From the NCBI RefSeq assembly GCF_900188375.1, contig NZ_FZOO01000001.1, forward strand, positions 372,001 to 436,000: a DNA stretch of 64,000 bases, given 5' to 3'. The translations under genes and the position numbers were made by a program. The notes beneath the pieces were generated by a model, which was given only the letters and a program-made list of their open reading frames with translations, was not told where the DNA came from and ran no database searches. Positions 38,497 to 47,032 of the stretch are shown piece by piece. Origin of the DNA: Geodermatophilus pulveris. GTDB taxonomy: Bacteria; Actinomycetota; Actinomycetes; Mycobacteriales; Geodermatophilaceae. Numbering within the stretch: position 1 is the first letter of the stretch; each line of letters begins with the position of its first letter.

Positions 38497-39114
38497 TCAC
38501 AGCACGCGGGCGACGAGCCCGGCGGCGAGGGTGACCATGACGACGGCGATGGCCGCGTCCAGCACCCGCCAGGCGGCCGGCCGGGCGAACACCGGGCGCA
38601 GCAGCCGTGCCCCCCAGCCGAGCCCGGCGAACCAGACCGCGCTGCCCGCCCCGGCGCCCGCGGCGAACCACCACCGCTGCTCGCCCCACGTGCCGGCCAG
38701 CGAGCCGAGCAGCACCACGGTGTCCAGGTAGACGTGCGGGTTGAGCCAGGTCAGCGCCAGCGCGGTGGTCACGGTCACCGTCAGCCCGGCCCGCTGCCCC
38801 GCCGCCTCGGTGACCAGGGTCGCCGGGTGCAGCGCGCGCCGGGCGGCCAGCACCCCGTAGCCCAGCAGGAAGGCGGCGCCGGCCAGGCAGACGACGTCGA
38901 GCAGCGCGGGCACCCGCTGCACCAGCGCCCCGGCTCCGGCGGTGCCCGCGGCGATGAGGGCGACGTCGGAGAGCAGGCAGACGGCGACGACGGCGGCGAC
39001 GTGCTCCGCGCGCAGCCCCTGGCGCAGCACGAAGGCGTTCTGCGCGCCGATCGCCACGATCAGCGACAGGCCCAGCCCCAGCCCGGAGACGGCGGCGAGC
39101 AGCGCGGCGGACAC
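38497..39114 (-). CDS. LysE/ArgO family amino acid exporter
   Basis: 205 residues, about six helices. Starts near GLGLSLIVAIGAQNAFVLRQ, the LysE signature, with LTWLNPHVYLDTVVLLGS in the middle. Exports basic amino acids (lysine, arginine) across the membrane. Divergent from an ArgP/LysG-type regulator that normally activates it on high lysine or arginine. TACCGT (39127-39122) ends 7 nt before the GTG, suggesting a leaderless mRNA. Confidence 0.92.
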   Translation of the reverse strand: MSAALLAAVSGLGLGLSLIVAIGAQNAFVLRQGLRAEHVAAVVAVCLLSDVALIAAGTAGAGALVQRVPALLDVVCLAGAAFLLGYGVLAARRALHPATLVTEAAGQRAGLTVTVTTALALTWLNPHVYLDTVVLLGSLAGTWGEQRWWFAAGAGAGSAVWFAGLGWGARLLRPVFARPAAWRVLDAAIAVVMVTLAAGLVARVL

Positions 39115-39190
39115 CCGGGCGACGGTAGGCGGCGCCGTCCGCCCGCTCCGCGCGCGTTGCTGACCCACCTGTAGCTGCTCTGATGGGGGC
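39115..39190. promoter_or_regulatory. Divergent lysE / argP promoter region
   Basis: 76 nt. The minus-strand -10 TACCGT (39127-39122) serves lysE; plus-strand TCTGAT (39179-39184) ends 6 nt before the regulator GTG. The ArgP/LysG operator should lie in between, but I could not mark a clear T-n11-A dyad. Confidence 0.45.
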
Positions 39191-40063
39191 GTGGACCTCG
39201 ACCTGGCGCAGCTGCGCGCCCTGGAGGCGACCGTCGCCGCGGGCTCGCTGGACGGCGCGGCGCGGGCGCTGCACGTGACGCCGAGCGCGGTCAGCCAGCG
39301 GCTGCGCGCCCTGGAGGCGGCGACCGGCCGCGTGCTGCTGGTGCGCAGCCGGCCGGTGCAGGCGACCGCGTCCGGCCAGGTGCTGCTGCGGCTGGCCCGC
39401 CAGGTGGCGCTGCTGACCGCCGACGCCACCCGGGAGCTGACCGGCGACGGCGCCGGCGCGCCGGTGACCCTGCCGATCGCGGTCAACGCCGACTCGCTGG
39501 CCACCTGGGTGCTGCCCGCGCTCGCGCCCCTGGCCGGCGAGCTGGCCTTCGAGCTGCACCGGGAGGACCAGGAGCACACCGCGGCCCTGCTCCGCGACGG
39601 CCGGGTGCTGGCCGCGGTGACCACGGACGCCGACCCGGTGCCCGGGTGCACCGTCACCAGGCTGGGCGGGATGCGCTACCGGCCGATGGCAACCGCGGCG
39701 TTCGCCACCCGCTGGTTCCCCGGCGGCGTCACGCCGGCCGCGCTGGCCCGCGCCCCGGTGGTGGTCTTCGACCGGCGGGACGACCTGCAGCACCGCCACC
39801 TGCGCGACCGCGGGGTGACCACCGCGCCACCCGCCCACCACGTGCCCGCGTCGGCCGAGCTGGTGACCGCGGTGCGGCTGGGCCTGGGCTGGGGGATGGT
39901 CCCGGCGCTGCAGGAGCCGGCCGGCGAGCTGGTCGACCTGGACCCGGACGGCGCGGTGGACGTCGTCCTGTACTGGCAGCAGTGGCGGCTGCGCTCCCCG
40001 GGGCTGGACCGGGTCGCGGCCGCGCTGCTGGCCGCCGCGCGCCGCGAGCTGGACCTCGCCTAG
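39191..40063 (+). CDS. argP: LysR-type regulator ArgP/LysG
   Basis: 290 residues. LysR HTH (LDGAARALHVTPSAVSQRLRALE) at the N-terminus and ligand domain with LPIAVNADSLATWVLP, the ArgP/IciA/LysG subfamily pattern. Controls the divergent lysE exporter in response to basic amino acids (family knowledge). Ends 1-4 nt from the end of the convergent DUF2236 gene, with overlapping stop codons. Confidence 0.92.
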   Translation: MDLDLAQLRALEATVAAGSLDGAARALHVTPSAVSQRLRALEAATGRVLLVRSRPVQATASGQVLLRLARQVALLTADATRELTGDGAGAPVTLPIAVNADSLATWVLPALAPLAGELAFELHREDQEHTAALLRDGRVLAAVTTDADPVPGCTVTRLGGMRYRPMATAAFATRWFPGGVTPAALARAPVVVFDRRDDLQHRHLRDRGVTTAPPAHHVPASAELVTAVRLGLGWGMVPALQEPAGELVDLDPDGAVDVVLYWQQWRLRSPGLDRVAAALLAAARRELDLA

Positions 40064-40932
40064 GCGGTGAGCTCCTCGGCGGCCGCGACCCGCTCCCGCG
40101 CCGCGCGCGCGATCGGGGACTCCCGCACCCGGACCGGCAGCGCCAGGACCGCCTGGCGGAAGGCCCGCACCGCCACGGTCGCCGCGGTGTCGGTCACGCC
40201 GAAGCCCGGCAGCCCGTACAGCTGCCGTGCCCACTGCGGGAGCGTCGCCGCGCCCAGCGTGGCCAGCGTGCTCCAGGCCGGCCGGGCCGGGGTGAGCAGC
40301 TGCACCCAGCCGGGCATCGGCGGCAGCAGCACGAAGCGGGAGGCGTCCCGGGTGGCCGGGGTGACCGCCAGCCGGGGGCGCATCCGCTGCAGGTAGGCGT
40401 CCAGCTCGGCGGCGGTGGCCGGCACCTCGGCGGCCTCGCAGCCGACGAGCACCGCGGCGACGACCTGCTCGGCGACGTACCGGTCGGCGTCGGCGTCGGT
40501 GAGCGGGACCCCGGCGCGGCGCGCGACCGACAGCAGCGAGTCGACCTCGCAGCAGTGCACCCACAGCAGCAGGTCGGCGTCGTCGACAGCGTAGCCGCGC
40601 CCGGTGGTCCCCTCCACGGCGGACTTGCCGCGGTGCAGGCCGCGCACCCGGCGCACCGAGCGCAGCGCCTCCCGGCGGGTGCCGAAGGTCAGCGTGGCCA
40701 CGTACTCCGCGGTGCGGGTCAGCCGCGCCCACGGGTCGGAGGTGAAGGCCGTGGAGAAGCGGGCGACGCCGTCCATGGCGACCGGGTGCAGCGCCTGCAG
40801 CAGCAGCGCCCGGATGCCGCCGACGGAGAACGCCGGGTCGGCGTGGATGCGCCAGCTGACGCTGTCGGGGCCGAAGAACCCGAGCAGGTCCTCCTCGGCG
40901 GTGAAGTCGCGCAGCGAGGGCAGCCGGTTCAC
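40060..40932 (-). CDS. Oxygenase-MpaB/DUF2236 family protein
   Basis: 290 residues. Typical segments: WRIHADPAFSVGGIRALLLQALHPVAM, FSTAFTSDPWARLTRTAEYV, VRGLHRGKSAVEG and LLLWVHCCEVDSLL. Family members include latex-clearing Lcp and fungal MpaB, which carry b-type heme bound by His residues such as those in ALHP and VRGLH. Substrate unknown. GTG overlaps the stop of the alpha/beta hydrolase gene (GTGA). Confidence 0.85.
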   Translation of the reverse strand: MNRLPSLRDFTAEEDLLGFFGPDSVSWRIHADPAFSVGGIRALLLQALHPVAMDGVARFSTAFTSDPWARLTRTAEYVATLTFGTRREALRSVRRVRGLHRGKSAVEGTTGRGYAVDDADLLLWVHCCEVDSLLSVARRAGVPLTDADADRYVAEQVVAAVLVGCEAAEVPATAAELDAYLQRMRPRLAVTPATRDASRFVLLPPMPGWVQLLTPARPAWSTLATLGAATLPQWARQLYGLPGFGVTDTAATVAVRAFRQAVLALPVRVRESPIARAARERVAAAEELTA

Positions 40933-41858
40933 CGCAGCGCCTCGGCGGTGTCGGCCGCAGCCGGCACGGAGGCCCAGAAGTCCAGCAGCACCTCGACCGT
41001 CCGCCGCGGGTTCTCGACGGCGGGGGAGTGCACCGCGCCCTCGATGACCGCGTACCGGGCCCCCAGGCGGCGGGCCATGTCCTCCTGCTCGGCCGGCGTC
41101 CAGGCGTCGTCGTGGGCGCCGTGGGTCACCAGCACCGGGACGCCGGTGCCCGCGAGCTCGGCGACGCGGTCCGGCTCGGCGGTCATCGCGTCGGCCATGC
41201 CGCGCAGCCCCGCGGCGCTGTTGGCGAGGAACCGGTGGGACAGGAACCGCCGGGTGGGCTCGGGCACTGGCCGGGCCGTGGGGTCGGTCATGGCCAGCTG
41301 CTCGAGGGCCTCGTTCACCAGCGCGACGCCACCGGCGTCCAGCAGCGGGGTGAGGTGCTCGAGCAGCTGGGCGCGGGAGCCGCCGAGCCGGGCCGGGCCG
41401 GAGCCGAGCAGGGTCAGCGTGCGGAACGCCCCCGGGTCGGCCAGGACGGCGGCCCGGGCGACCAGCCCGCCGAAGGAGTGCCCGAGCAGGTGCAGCGTGC
41501 CCACCCCCTCGGCGCGCAGCTGAGCGGCGACGCCGACGAGGTCCGCGCCGAGCTCGGAGACGGAGTAGGCCGCCGGGTCGTCGGGGCCGGGGGACTGGAA
41601 CTGCCCGCGCTGGTCCAGGGCGACGACGCGGTACCCGGCGGTGCCCAGCGGGCGCAGCAGGGGGGCGAAGTCCTCCTTGCTGCCGGTGAAGCCGGCGACG
41701 AGCAGGACCGTCCCGCGTCGCCCGTCGCCCCCGGTGTCCAGTGCGGCCAGCGGCCCGGCACCGCCGGCGAGGGTGCGGTGCCGGGCGTCGTGGTCGGCCA
41801 GCTGGCCGAGGTCGTCGGGTACAGGAGCGCGGCCCTCAGCGCCGCCGGGCGTTCCCAT
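40929..41858 (-). CDS. Alpha/beta hydrolase
   Basis: 309 residues. Oxyanion region VAGFTGSKEDF, nucleophile elbow GHSFGG near residue 125, acid in THGAHDDAW and His in EGAVHSPAVE, a complete triad. Operon with the DUF2236 oxygenase, which may indicate joint action on a lipid or terpenoid substrate; this is a guess. Confidence 0.88.
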   Translation of the reverse strand: MGTPGGAEGRAPVPDDLGQLADHDARHRTLAGGAGPLAALDTGGDGRRGTVLLVAGFTGSKEDFAPLLRPLGTAGYRVVALDQRGQFQSPGPDDPAAYSVSELGADLVGVAAQLRAEGVGTLHLLGHSFGGLVARAAVLADPGAFRTLTLLGSGPARLGGSRAQLLEHLTPLLDAGGVALVNEALEQLAMTDPTARPVPEPTRRFLSHRFLANSAAGLRGMADAMTAEPDRVAELAGTGVPVLVTHGAHDDAWTPAEQEDMARRLGARYAVIEGAVHSPAVENPRRTVEVLLDFWASVPAAADTAEALR

Positions 41859-41903
41859 GCCGCCCAGTGAACCCCGCGGGCGCCGACGCTGCCGCAGGAC
41901 ACG

Positions 41904-43007
41904 TCAGGCGTGGGCGAGCACCCGGTCCGGGAACTGCTGGACGACGACCGGGCCGGTCACCGTGACCAGCCCGCCGCCGCCCAGGTCGGGGGCGTCCACG
42001 CGCTGCAGCTCCTCACCGGTCGCCAGGTCGCGCAGGACGACGGCGTCGCCCTCGGGCACCGGGACGGGCGTGCCCGCGGGCAGCAGGGCGCGGTCCACCG
42101 CACCGGTGGGCAGGCCGGTCGCGGGCGTGCGCCAGGCGACCGCGCCGGTGTCCGCGTCGACGGCCAGGAGCTCGCCGGCGGCCCAGACCAGCGCGGTCGC
42201 ACCGACCCCGCCCACCAGCGCCTGCGCCGCGTCGGCCACGGGTGCGCCGAGGGGGGCGCCGTCGGCGGCGGCGAGCAGCTGCACGCCGTCGTCGCCGGCG
42301 ACCACGACCGCCTCCTCGACGCCGGCCAGCGTCGCGCCCGCCGCCACGTCGCGGGTCCACACCTCGGTGCCGTCGTAGCCGTCGAGCAGCCGCAGCCGCG
42401 CGCCGTCGGTGCAGCGCTGCAGGACGGCGACACCGGCGCCGCCCACGCCGGCGTCCTCGACGGTGCAGCCCTCGTCGGGCGCGGCCCGCCAGCGGGTGGT
42501 GTTGCCCAGCGGGTCGACGGTCAGGACGCCGGTGGGGCTGGCCGCCAGCACCACCCCGTCGGTGGCGGACAGGACCACGTCGGGGCGCAGGTCCAGGTTG
42601 CGGGTCCAGGCCCGCACGCCGGTGTCGACCGACAGTGCGACCGCCTCGTCGCAGCGGTCCTCGGTGGCGAAGGCGGCGACGACCCGGCCGCCGGCGAGCG
42701 TCCAGTCGCACAGCCGGGCGTTGGCCCGGGTGTATCGCCAGGCCTGCACGCCGGTGCCGACGTCGAGCGCCCGCACGCCGTGCCGGTCGCCGACGACGAC
42801 GCGGCCGCCGTCCACGGCCGACCGGGCCGCGCCGCCGGTGGCCGTGGTCGCGGCCTCCCAGGAGGCGGAGACGGCACCGGCCGGCGTCCCGCCGGGGACG
42901 TCGGCCGGTGCGGCAGTGGTGCTGGTGGTGGCCGCGGCGTCCGAACCCCGCCAGAGCAGGGTGCCGACGACGACCAGCGCGAGCACGGCCGCCGTCCACG
43001 CGAGCAC
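41904..43007 (-). CDS. Membrane-anchored PQQ-like beta-propeller protein
   Basis: 367 residues from GTG 43007: a membrane anchor (VLAWTAAVLALVVVGTLLW), a Thr/Ala linker, and a propeller with repeats such as VRALDVGTGVQAWRY, VALSVDTGVRAWTRN, DGYDGTEVWTRD and VDADTGAVAWRT. The PQQ-like blades act as a structural or binding module; no cofactor residues are certain. A longer reading to GTG 43091 would run through hairpin repeat copy C and is less likely, so the start is uncertain. Confidence 0.78.
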   Translation of the reverse strand: MLAWTAAVLALVVVGTLLWRGSDAAATTSTTAAPADVPGGTPAGAVSASWEAATTATGGAARSAVDGGRVVVGDRHGVRALDVGTGVQAWRYTRANARLCDWTLAGGRVVAAFATEDRCDEAVALSVDTGVRAWTRNLDLRPDVVLSATDGVVLAASPTGVLTVDPLGNTTRWRAAPDEGCTVEDAGVGGAGVAVLQRCTDGARLRLLDGYDGTEVWTRDVAAGATLAGVEEAVVVAGDDGVQLLAAADGAPLGAPVADAAQALVGGVGATALVWAAGELLAVDADTGAVAWRTPATGLPTGAVDRALLPAGTPVPVPEGDAVVLRDLATGEELQRVDAPDLGGGGLVTVTGPVVVQQFPDRVLAHA

Positions 43008-43023
43008 CCGCGGCGGCGGCGAC

Positions 43024-43103
43024 TTGCTGGAACGGCTCCGCTCGGCCCCCGTGCAGGGTCCCGCTGCGAGCTTGCGAGCGGTGGGGGGCACGGGGGTCCT
43101 CTG
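43024..43103 (-). repeat. 3'-end hairpin repeat, copy C (after DEAD helicase)
   Basis: Reads on the minus strand from just after the helicase TGA: GGACCCCCGTGC, then CCACCGCTCGC, GCTCGCAGCGGGACCCTGC, GGGGGCC, and after a short insertion GTTCCAGCA. It ends 16 nt before the chosen start of the propeller gene. Confidence 0.7.
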
Positions 43104-44741
43104 TCAGGCGGACTCGGCCGGGCCCCGGCCGGAGCCGCCGCGACGGCGACGGCGGCGCTTGCGGGCCGGCGACCCACCGCCGGTCTCGCCGTCCCCGGAC
43201 GCCGCCTCCGCGGGGACGTCCGCGGTGGCCACCTCGGCGCCACCGCCACCGCCACCGCCACCGCGGGTGCGGCGGCGCGGACGGCTCTTGGGCGCGCCGG
43301 CGGGCTTGTCGTGCTCCTCGCGGGCCGGCCCCCGGCCGCCGCCGCCGCCGGAGCGGGGGCGCTTGCCGGTCTCGCCGAGGTCCTCGACGGTCTCGGCGTC
43401 CAGACCCTCGCGGGTCCGCTGCGCGCGCGGCAGCCGACCGGTCGCGCCCTCGGGCACGTCCAGGTCGGAGTAGACCCACGGCGAGGTGGAGTAGGTCTCC
43501 GGCGGGTCGGTGAAGTCCAGCTCCAGCGCCTTGTTGATCAGCTGCCAGCGGGGGATGTCGTCCCAGTCCACCAGCGTGACGGCCACGCCCTCGCTGCCGG
43601 CGCGGCCGGTGCGGCCGATCCGGTGCAGGTAGGTCTTCTCGTCCTCGGGGCACTGGTAGTTCACGACGTGGCTGACGCCGGTCACGTCGATGCCGCGGGC
43701 CGCGACGTCGGTGGCCACCAGGACGTCGACCTTGCCGCTGCGGAAGGCCCGCAGGGCCTGCTCGCGGGCGCCCTGGCCCAGGTCGCCGTGCACGGCGGCC
43801 GCGGCGAAGCCGCGGTCGACCAGCTCGTCGGCCACCTTCTGCGCGGTGCGCTTGGTCCGGCAGAACACCATGACCAGGCCGCGGTCGCGGGACTGCAGGA
43901 CGCGGGAGAGCAGCTCGGGCTTGTCCAGGTTGTGCGCCCGGTAGACGAACTGGGTGGTCTGCGGGACCGTCGAGCCCTCGTCGTTGCCGTGCGCCCGGAT
44001 GTGCGTGGGCTGGGTCATGAACGACCGGGACAGGGTCACGATGGGGCCGGGCATCGTCGCGGAGAACAGCATCGTCTGCCGCTCGTCCGGGACCATCGCC
44101 AGGATCCGCTCGATGTCGGGCAGGAAGCCCAGGTCGAGCATCTCGTCGGCCTCGTCGAGGACCAGCACGCGGACCTTGCCCAGCACCAGGTGGCCCTGTT
44201 GGGCGAGGTCCAGCAGCCGGCCCGGGGTGCCGACGACGACCTCGACGCCGGCCTGCAGCGCGGTGACCTGCGGCTCGAAGGCCCGGCCGCCGTAGATGGC
44301 CTGCACGCGGATGCCGCGCCGGGCGGCCGCGGTGGACAGGTCGCGGGCCACCTGCACGCACAGCTCACGGGTGGGGACGACGACCAGCGCCTGCGGGACG
44401 CCGTCGCCGCCCTCGGCCGGCGGGGCGACGCGCTGCAGCAGCGGGACGCCGAAGCCCAGCGTCTTGCCGGTGCCGGTGCGCGCCTGGCCGATGAGGTCGT
44501 TGCCGGCCAGCGCCAGGGGCAGGGTGAGCTCCTGGATGGCGAAGGTGCGGGTGATGCCGGCCTCGGCCAGCGCCGCGACGACATCGGGGTGCACGTCGAA
44601 GTCGCTGAACAGCGGGGCGTCGGGCGCGACGGGGGCGCCGCCGAGCTCCTCGACGGACTGCTCCAGCTGCTCGGGGGCCGGGGCGCCGGTCTCGGCGTGC
44701 TCCAGCTCGGGGGTGGTCGGGAGGTTCTCGGTGGAGGTCAG
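43104..44741 (-). CDS. DEAD-box RNA helicase (RhlE-like)
   Basis: About 545 residues. Helicase core: aromatic residue in PLFSDFDVHP, Q motif FAIQELTLPL, ARTGTGKT, PTRELCVQ, VLDEADEMLD, SAT, HGDLGQGAREQAL, ATDVAARGIDV, HRIGRTGRAG; the tail is Lys/Arg/Gly-rich. The first ATG/GTG in frame is 44594, but that would cut off PLFSDF. Translation back to CTG 44741 (LTSTENLPTTPELE) has no stop and a GAGGCGAGAG upstream, so I place the start there with caution. Unwinds structured RNA in decay or ribosome assembly. Confidence 0.88.
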   Translation of the reverse strand: MTSTENLPTTPELEHAETGAPAPEQLEQSVEELGGAPVAPDAPLFSDFDVHPDVVAALAEAGITRTFAIQELTLPLALAGNDLIGQARTGTGKTLGFGVPLLQRVAPPAEGGDGVPQALVVVPTRELCVQVARDLSTAAARRGIRVQAIYGGRAFEPQVTALQAGVEVVVGTPGRLLDLAQQGHLVLGKVRVLVLDEADEMLDLGFLPDIERILAMVPDERQTMLFSATMPGPIVTLSRSFMTQPTHIRAHGNDEGSTVPQTTQFVYRAHNLDKPELLSRVLQSRDRGLVMVFCRTKRTAQKVADELVDRGFAAAAVHGDLGQGAREQALRAFRSGKVDVLVATDVAARGIDVTGVSHVVNYQCPEDEKTYLHRIGRTGRAGSEGVAVTLVDWDDIPRWQLINKALELDFTDPPETYSTSPWVYSDLDVPEGATGRLPRAQRTREGLDAETVEDLGETGKRPRSGGGGGRGPAREEHDKPAGAPKSRPRRRTRGGGGGGGGAEVATADVPAEAASGDGETGGGSPARKRRRRRRGGSGRGPAESA

Positions 44742-45071
44742 TGCTCTCGCCTCTGGTCTGCTCGGGGACCGGCTCCGGGGCGCGATCGCGCCGCTGTCGC
44801 ACCGGTCCCGGTCGGGTGTCGCGGGATCAGTTCCAGCGCCGACGGAGCCAGCAGGGACCGGGCCGCACCTCGGTGTCGGCCTGGGAGAGCACCCTCAGGG
44901 GCGTCGTCTCCGGCGGTCGTCAGCGCACAGATGTACCAGCAGGCCGGAGGGCCCGCCGATTCCCACCATAACCCGCCCACCGGTTAGCCTCCCTGCGCCG
45001 CGCTGTCCGGGCCCCCGCCGCCACTCCTCCGGGGCAGTCGCCGAGCGTCCGTCCGACCCCGGGAGCTGCCA
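44742..45071. promoter_or_regulatory. Long leader and divergent promoters, helicase / MiaE-like gene
   Basis: A 330-nt gap. Plus strand: TAGCCT at 44985-44990 fits a -10 for the ferritin-like gene (GGGAGCTG before its GTG). Minus strand: TATGGT (44970-44965) is a good -10, which leaves a leader of roughly 215 nt before the helicase start. No ORF with support was seen inside. Confidence 0.45.
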
Positions 45072-45722
45072 GTGGACGCGGTCGCCCCGCGAGCCGTCGT
45101 CGACCTGCTGGGCGTGCTGTCCTACGCCGAGCTGACCGCCTTCGACCGGCTGGCCGAGGACGCCCGGCTGGCCCCCACGCTCGCCGGCCGGGCCGCGCTG
45201 GCGCGCATGGCGGCCGCGGAGATCGACCACCACGGCCGGCTGACCGCGCGCCTCGCCGAGCTCGGCGCCGACCCCACCGCGGCGATGACGCCGTTCGTGC
45301 CCGCGCTCGACGCCTTCCACGAGAGCACCCGGCCGCGCACCTGGCTGGAGGGGCTGGTCAAGGCCTACGTCGGCGACGGCCTGGCCTCGGACTTCTACCG
45401 GGAGGTCGCCGGCTTCCTGCCCGACCCGGACCGGGCGCTGGTCCTCGACGTGCTGGCCGACACCGGCCACGCGGACTTCGCCGTCCGGGAGGTGCGCGTC
45501 GCCCTCGCGACGGACCGCACGCTGTCCGGCCGGCTGGCGCTCTGGGGACGGCGGCTGGTGGGCGAGGCGATGCGGCAGGCCCAGGCGGTGGTCGCCGAGC
45601 GCGACGAGCTGGCCGCGCTGATCGTCGAGGGCACCGGCGACCTGGCCGGCATCGGGCGGCTCGTCGAGCGGATCACCAGCGCGCACACCGAGCGGATGAA
45701 GACCCTCGGGTTGAACCCGTGA
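45072..45722 (+). CDS. MiaE-like ferritin-fold protein
   Basis: 216 residues, all-helical. AEIDHHGRLTARLAELG has the E-x-x-H of a diiron carboxylate site, with other Glu residues in YAELTAFDRL and a matching helix in EAMRQAQAVVAE. Fits the actinobacterial MiaE_2 group (tRNA hydroxylase-like). Function in this host is not known. The gene sits next to an RNA helicase, as in M. tuberculosis Rv3210c/Rv3211 (from memory). Confidence 0.82.
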   Translation: MDAVAPRAVVDLLGVLSYAELTAFDRLAEDARLAPTLAGRAALARMAAAEIDHHGRLTARLAELGADPTAAMTPFVPALDAFHESTRPRTWLEGLVKAYVGDGLASDFYREVAGFLPDPDRALVLDVLADTGHADFAVREVRVALATDRTLSGRLALWGRRLVGEAMRQAQAVVAERDELAALIVEGTGDLAGIGRLVERITSAHTERMKTLGLNP

Positions 45723-45889
45723 AGCGGTGCACATCGTCGTCCTACCGGACGACACCGCGGCCCGGTGCCGTCCCCCTGCTGCGCCGAGCGCGTCCGTCGC
45801 CCCCGGCGGGGACCCTCCGGGCCCGCCACCGGGCACGCCCCTCGCAGGGCGACTCGCCCCGGCGAGTGGTCCGAGCCCGAGACACACGA

Positions 45890-45927
45890 CGACGGGGCGC
45901 CTCCGCCGCAGCGGGGACGCCCCGTCG
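45890..45927. terminator. Bidirectional terminator-like hairpin
   Basis: CGACGGGGCG (45890-45899) pairs perfectly with CGCCCCGTCG (45918-45927), 18-nt loop. It lies between the convergent MiaE-like and DUF3107 genes, next to repeat copy D. The rest of the gap (45723-45889) has no supported feature. Confidence 0.55.
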
Positions 45928-45930
45928 GGT

Positions 45931-45990
45931 GGCCCCTCTGCAGGGACCCGCCGCGAGCTCGCGAGCGGTGGGGTGCAGAGGGGTCCGTCG
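45931..45990 (-). repeat. 3'-end hairpin repeat, copy D (after DUF3107 gene)
   Basis: On the minus strand directly after the stop: GGACCCCTCTGCA, CCACCGCTCGC, GCTCGCGGCGGGTCCCTGC, AGAGGGGCC. Outer arms CCCCTCTGCA and TGCAGAGGGG pair perfectly, showing compensatory change relative to other copies. The GTTCCAGCA tag is missing. Confidence 0.72.
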
Positions 45991-46227
45991 TCAGGCGCCG
46001 GCGATGAAGCCCACGCGCCGCTGGTCGGCCTGCGCGATCTCCACGTAGGCGATCCGGTCGACCGGGACGAGCACCCGGCGGCCGCGGTCGTCGACCAGCG
46101 TCAGCAGGCCGTCCTTGGTCGCGCCGGACATGGCCTTGGCCACCTCGGCAGCGATCTCGTCGGGGGTCTTGGGGCTGTCGATGACCAGCTCCCGGGGGGA
46201 GTGTTGGACACCGATCTTGACTTCCAC
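45991..46227 (-). CDS. DUF3107 family small protein
   Basis: 78 residues, MEVKIGVQHSPRELVIDSP start and VPVDRIAYVEIAQADQRRVGF end, the complete family pattern (Rv3208A/TB9.4 in mycobacteria, from memory). Acidic, cytoplasmic, probably a single alpha/beta domain; function unknown. GTG start with GAGGAGG upstream; TAGCGT (46266-46261) fits its -10 box. Lies between two copies of the hairpin repeat. Confidence 0.88.
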   Translation of the reverse strand: MEVKIGVQHSPRELVIDSPKTPDEIAAEVAKAMSGATKDGLLTLVDDRGRRVLVPVDRIAYVEIAQADQRRVGFIAGA

Positions 46228-46318
46228 GGGGGATGCCTCCTCGAGTTGCGGCTGTTCCCCACGCTAGTGCAGCCGCTGAGCCGCCGACCTGCGGTGCAGG
46301 TGCGCCGTCAGCGAACGC

Positions 46319-46375
46319 GGCCCCGCTGCAGGGTCCCGCCGCGAGTCTGCGAGCGGTGGAGGGCCGGGGGGTCCT
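46319..46375 (-). repeat. 3'-end hairpin repeat, copy E (after TetR gene)
   Basis: On the minus strand beginning at the TetR stop: AGGACCCCCCGGCCCTCCA, CCGCTCGCAG, ACTCGCGGCGGGACCCTGC, AGCGGGGCC. The most degenerate copy; the outer arms pair less well. Confidence 0.65.
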
Positions 46376-47032
46376 TCAGCAGCGCGGCGCGCCCTCGCCG
46401 CCGGGCTCCAGGCGCGGGAAGCGGGAGATGCCCCGCCAGGCCAGCGAGGTCAGCAGCGACACCGCCTCGTCGCGGGACACGGTGCCCTTGCGGGGCAGCC
46501 ACCAGCGGGCGCTGGCCTCCGACAGGCCGGTCATCCCCGAGGCCAGCAGCAGCGCCCGCTCCCCGTCCAGTCCGGTGTCGGCGGCGATGACCTCCCCGAT
46601 CGCCTCCACGCACGCCCGGTGCCCGCGGTCGGCGAGCTCGCGGACGGCGTCGTCGTTGCGCAGGTCGGACTCGAAGACCAGCCGGAAGGCCGCGCCCTCG
46701 GCGTTGATGAAGTCGAAGTAGGCGCCGACGGCCCCGTTGACGCGGGTGCGGTTGTCGTCGGTGCCCTCCATCGCCTCGCGCACCCGGTCGGTGAGCAGCG
46801 TGACCTGCTCCTCCAGCAGCGCCAGGTACAGCTCCCGCTTGCCGGGGAAGTGCTGGTAGAGCACCGGCTTGCTGACCCCGGCCCGGTCGGCGATCTCGTC
46901 CATCGCCGCGGCGTGGAACCCCTGGGCGACGAACACCTCCTGAGCGGCCTGCAGCAGCTGGGCCCGGCGGGCGTCCCGCGGCAGGCGGGACGAGCGGCGG
47001 ACGGGCGCGGGCGCGGATCGGGGTAGCTGCAT
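46376..47032 (-). CDS. TetR family transcriptional regulator
   Basis: 218 residues. N-terminal HTH (AAMDEIADRAGVSKPVLYQHFPGKRELYLALL) and a helical ligand domain (AYFDFINAEGAAFRLVFESDLRND). Divergent from an alpha/beta hydrolase gene, which is its likely target together with itself. TAACAT (47048-47043) is a plausible -10 close to the ATG. The order DUF3107-TetR-hydrolase/DUF3152 is conserved with mycobacteria (from memory). Confidence 0.92.
   Translation of the reverse strand: MQLPRSAPAPVRRSSRLPRDARRAQLLQAAQEVFVAQGFHAAAMDEIADRAGVSKPVLYQHFPGKRELYLALLEEQVTLLTDRVREAMEGTDDNRTRVNGAVGAYFDFINAEGAAFRLVFESDLRNDDAVRELADRGHRACVEAIGEVIAADTGLDGERALLLASGMTGLSEASARWWLPRKGTVSRDEAVSLLTSLAWRGISRFPRLEPGGEGAPRC

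Noticed and set aside
41904-43091. Longer PQQ-propeller protein from GTG 43091
   Set aside because: The added 28 residues come entirely from hairpin repeat copy C and its flank, so they are unlikely to be part of the native protein.
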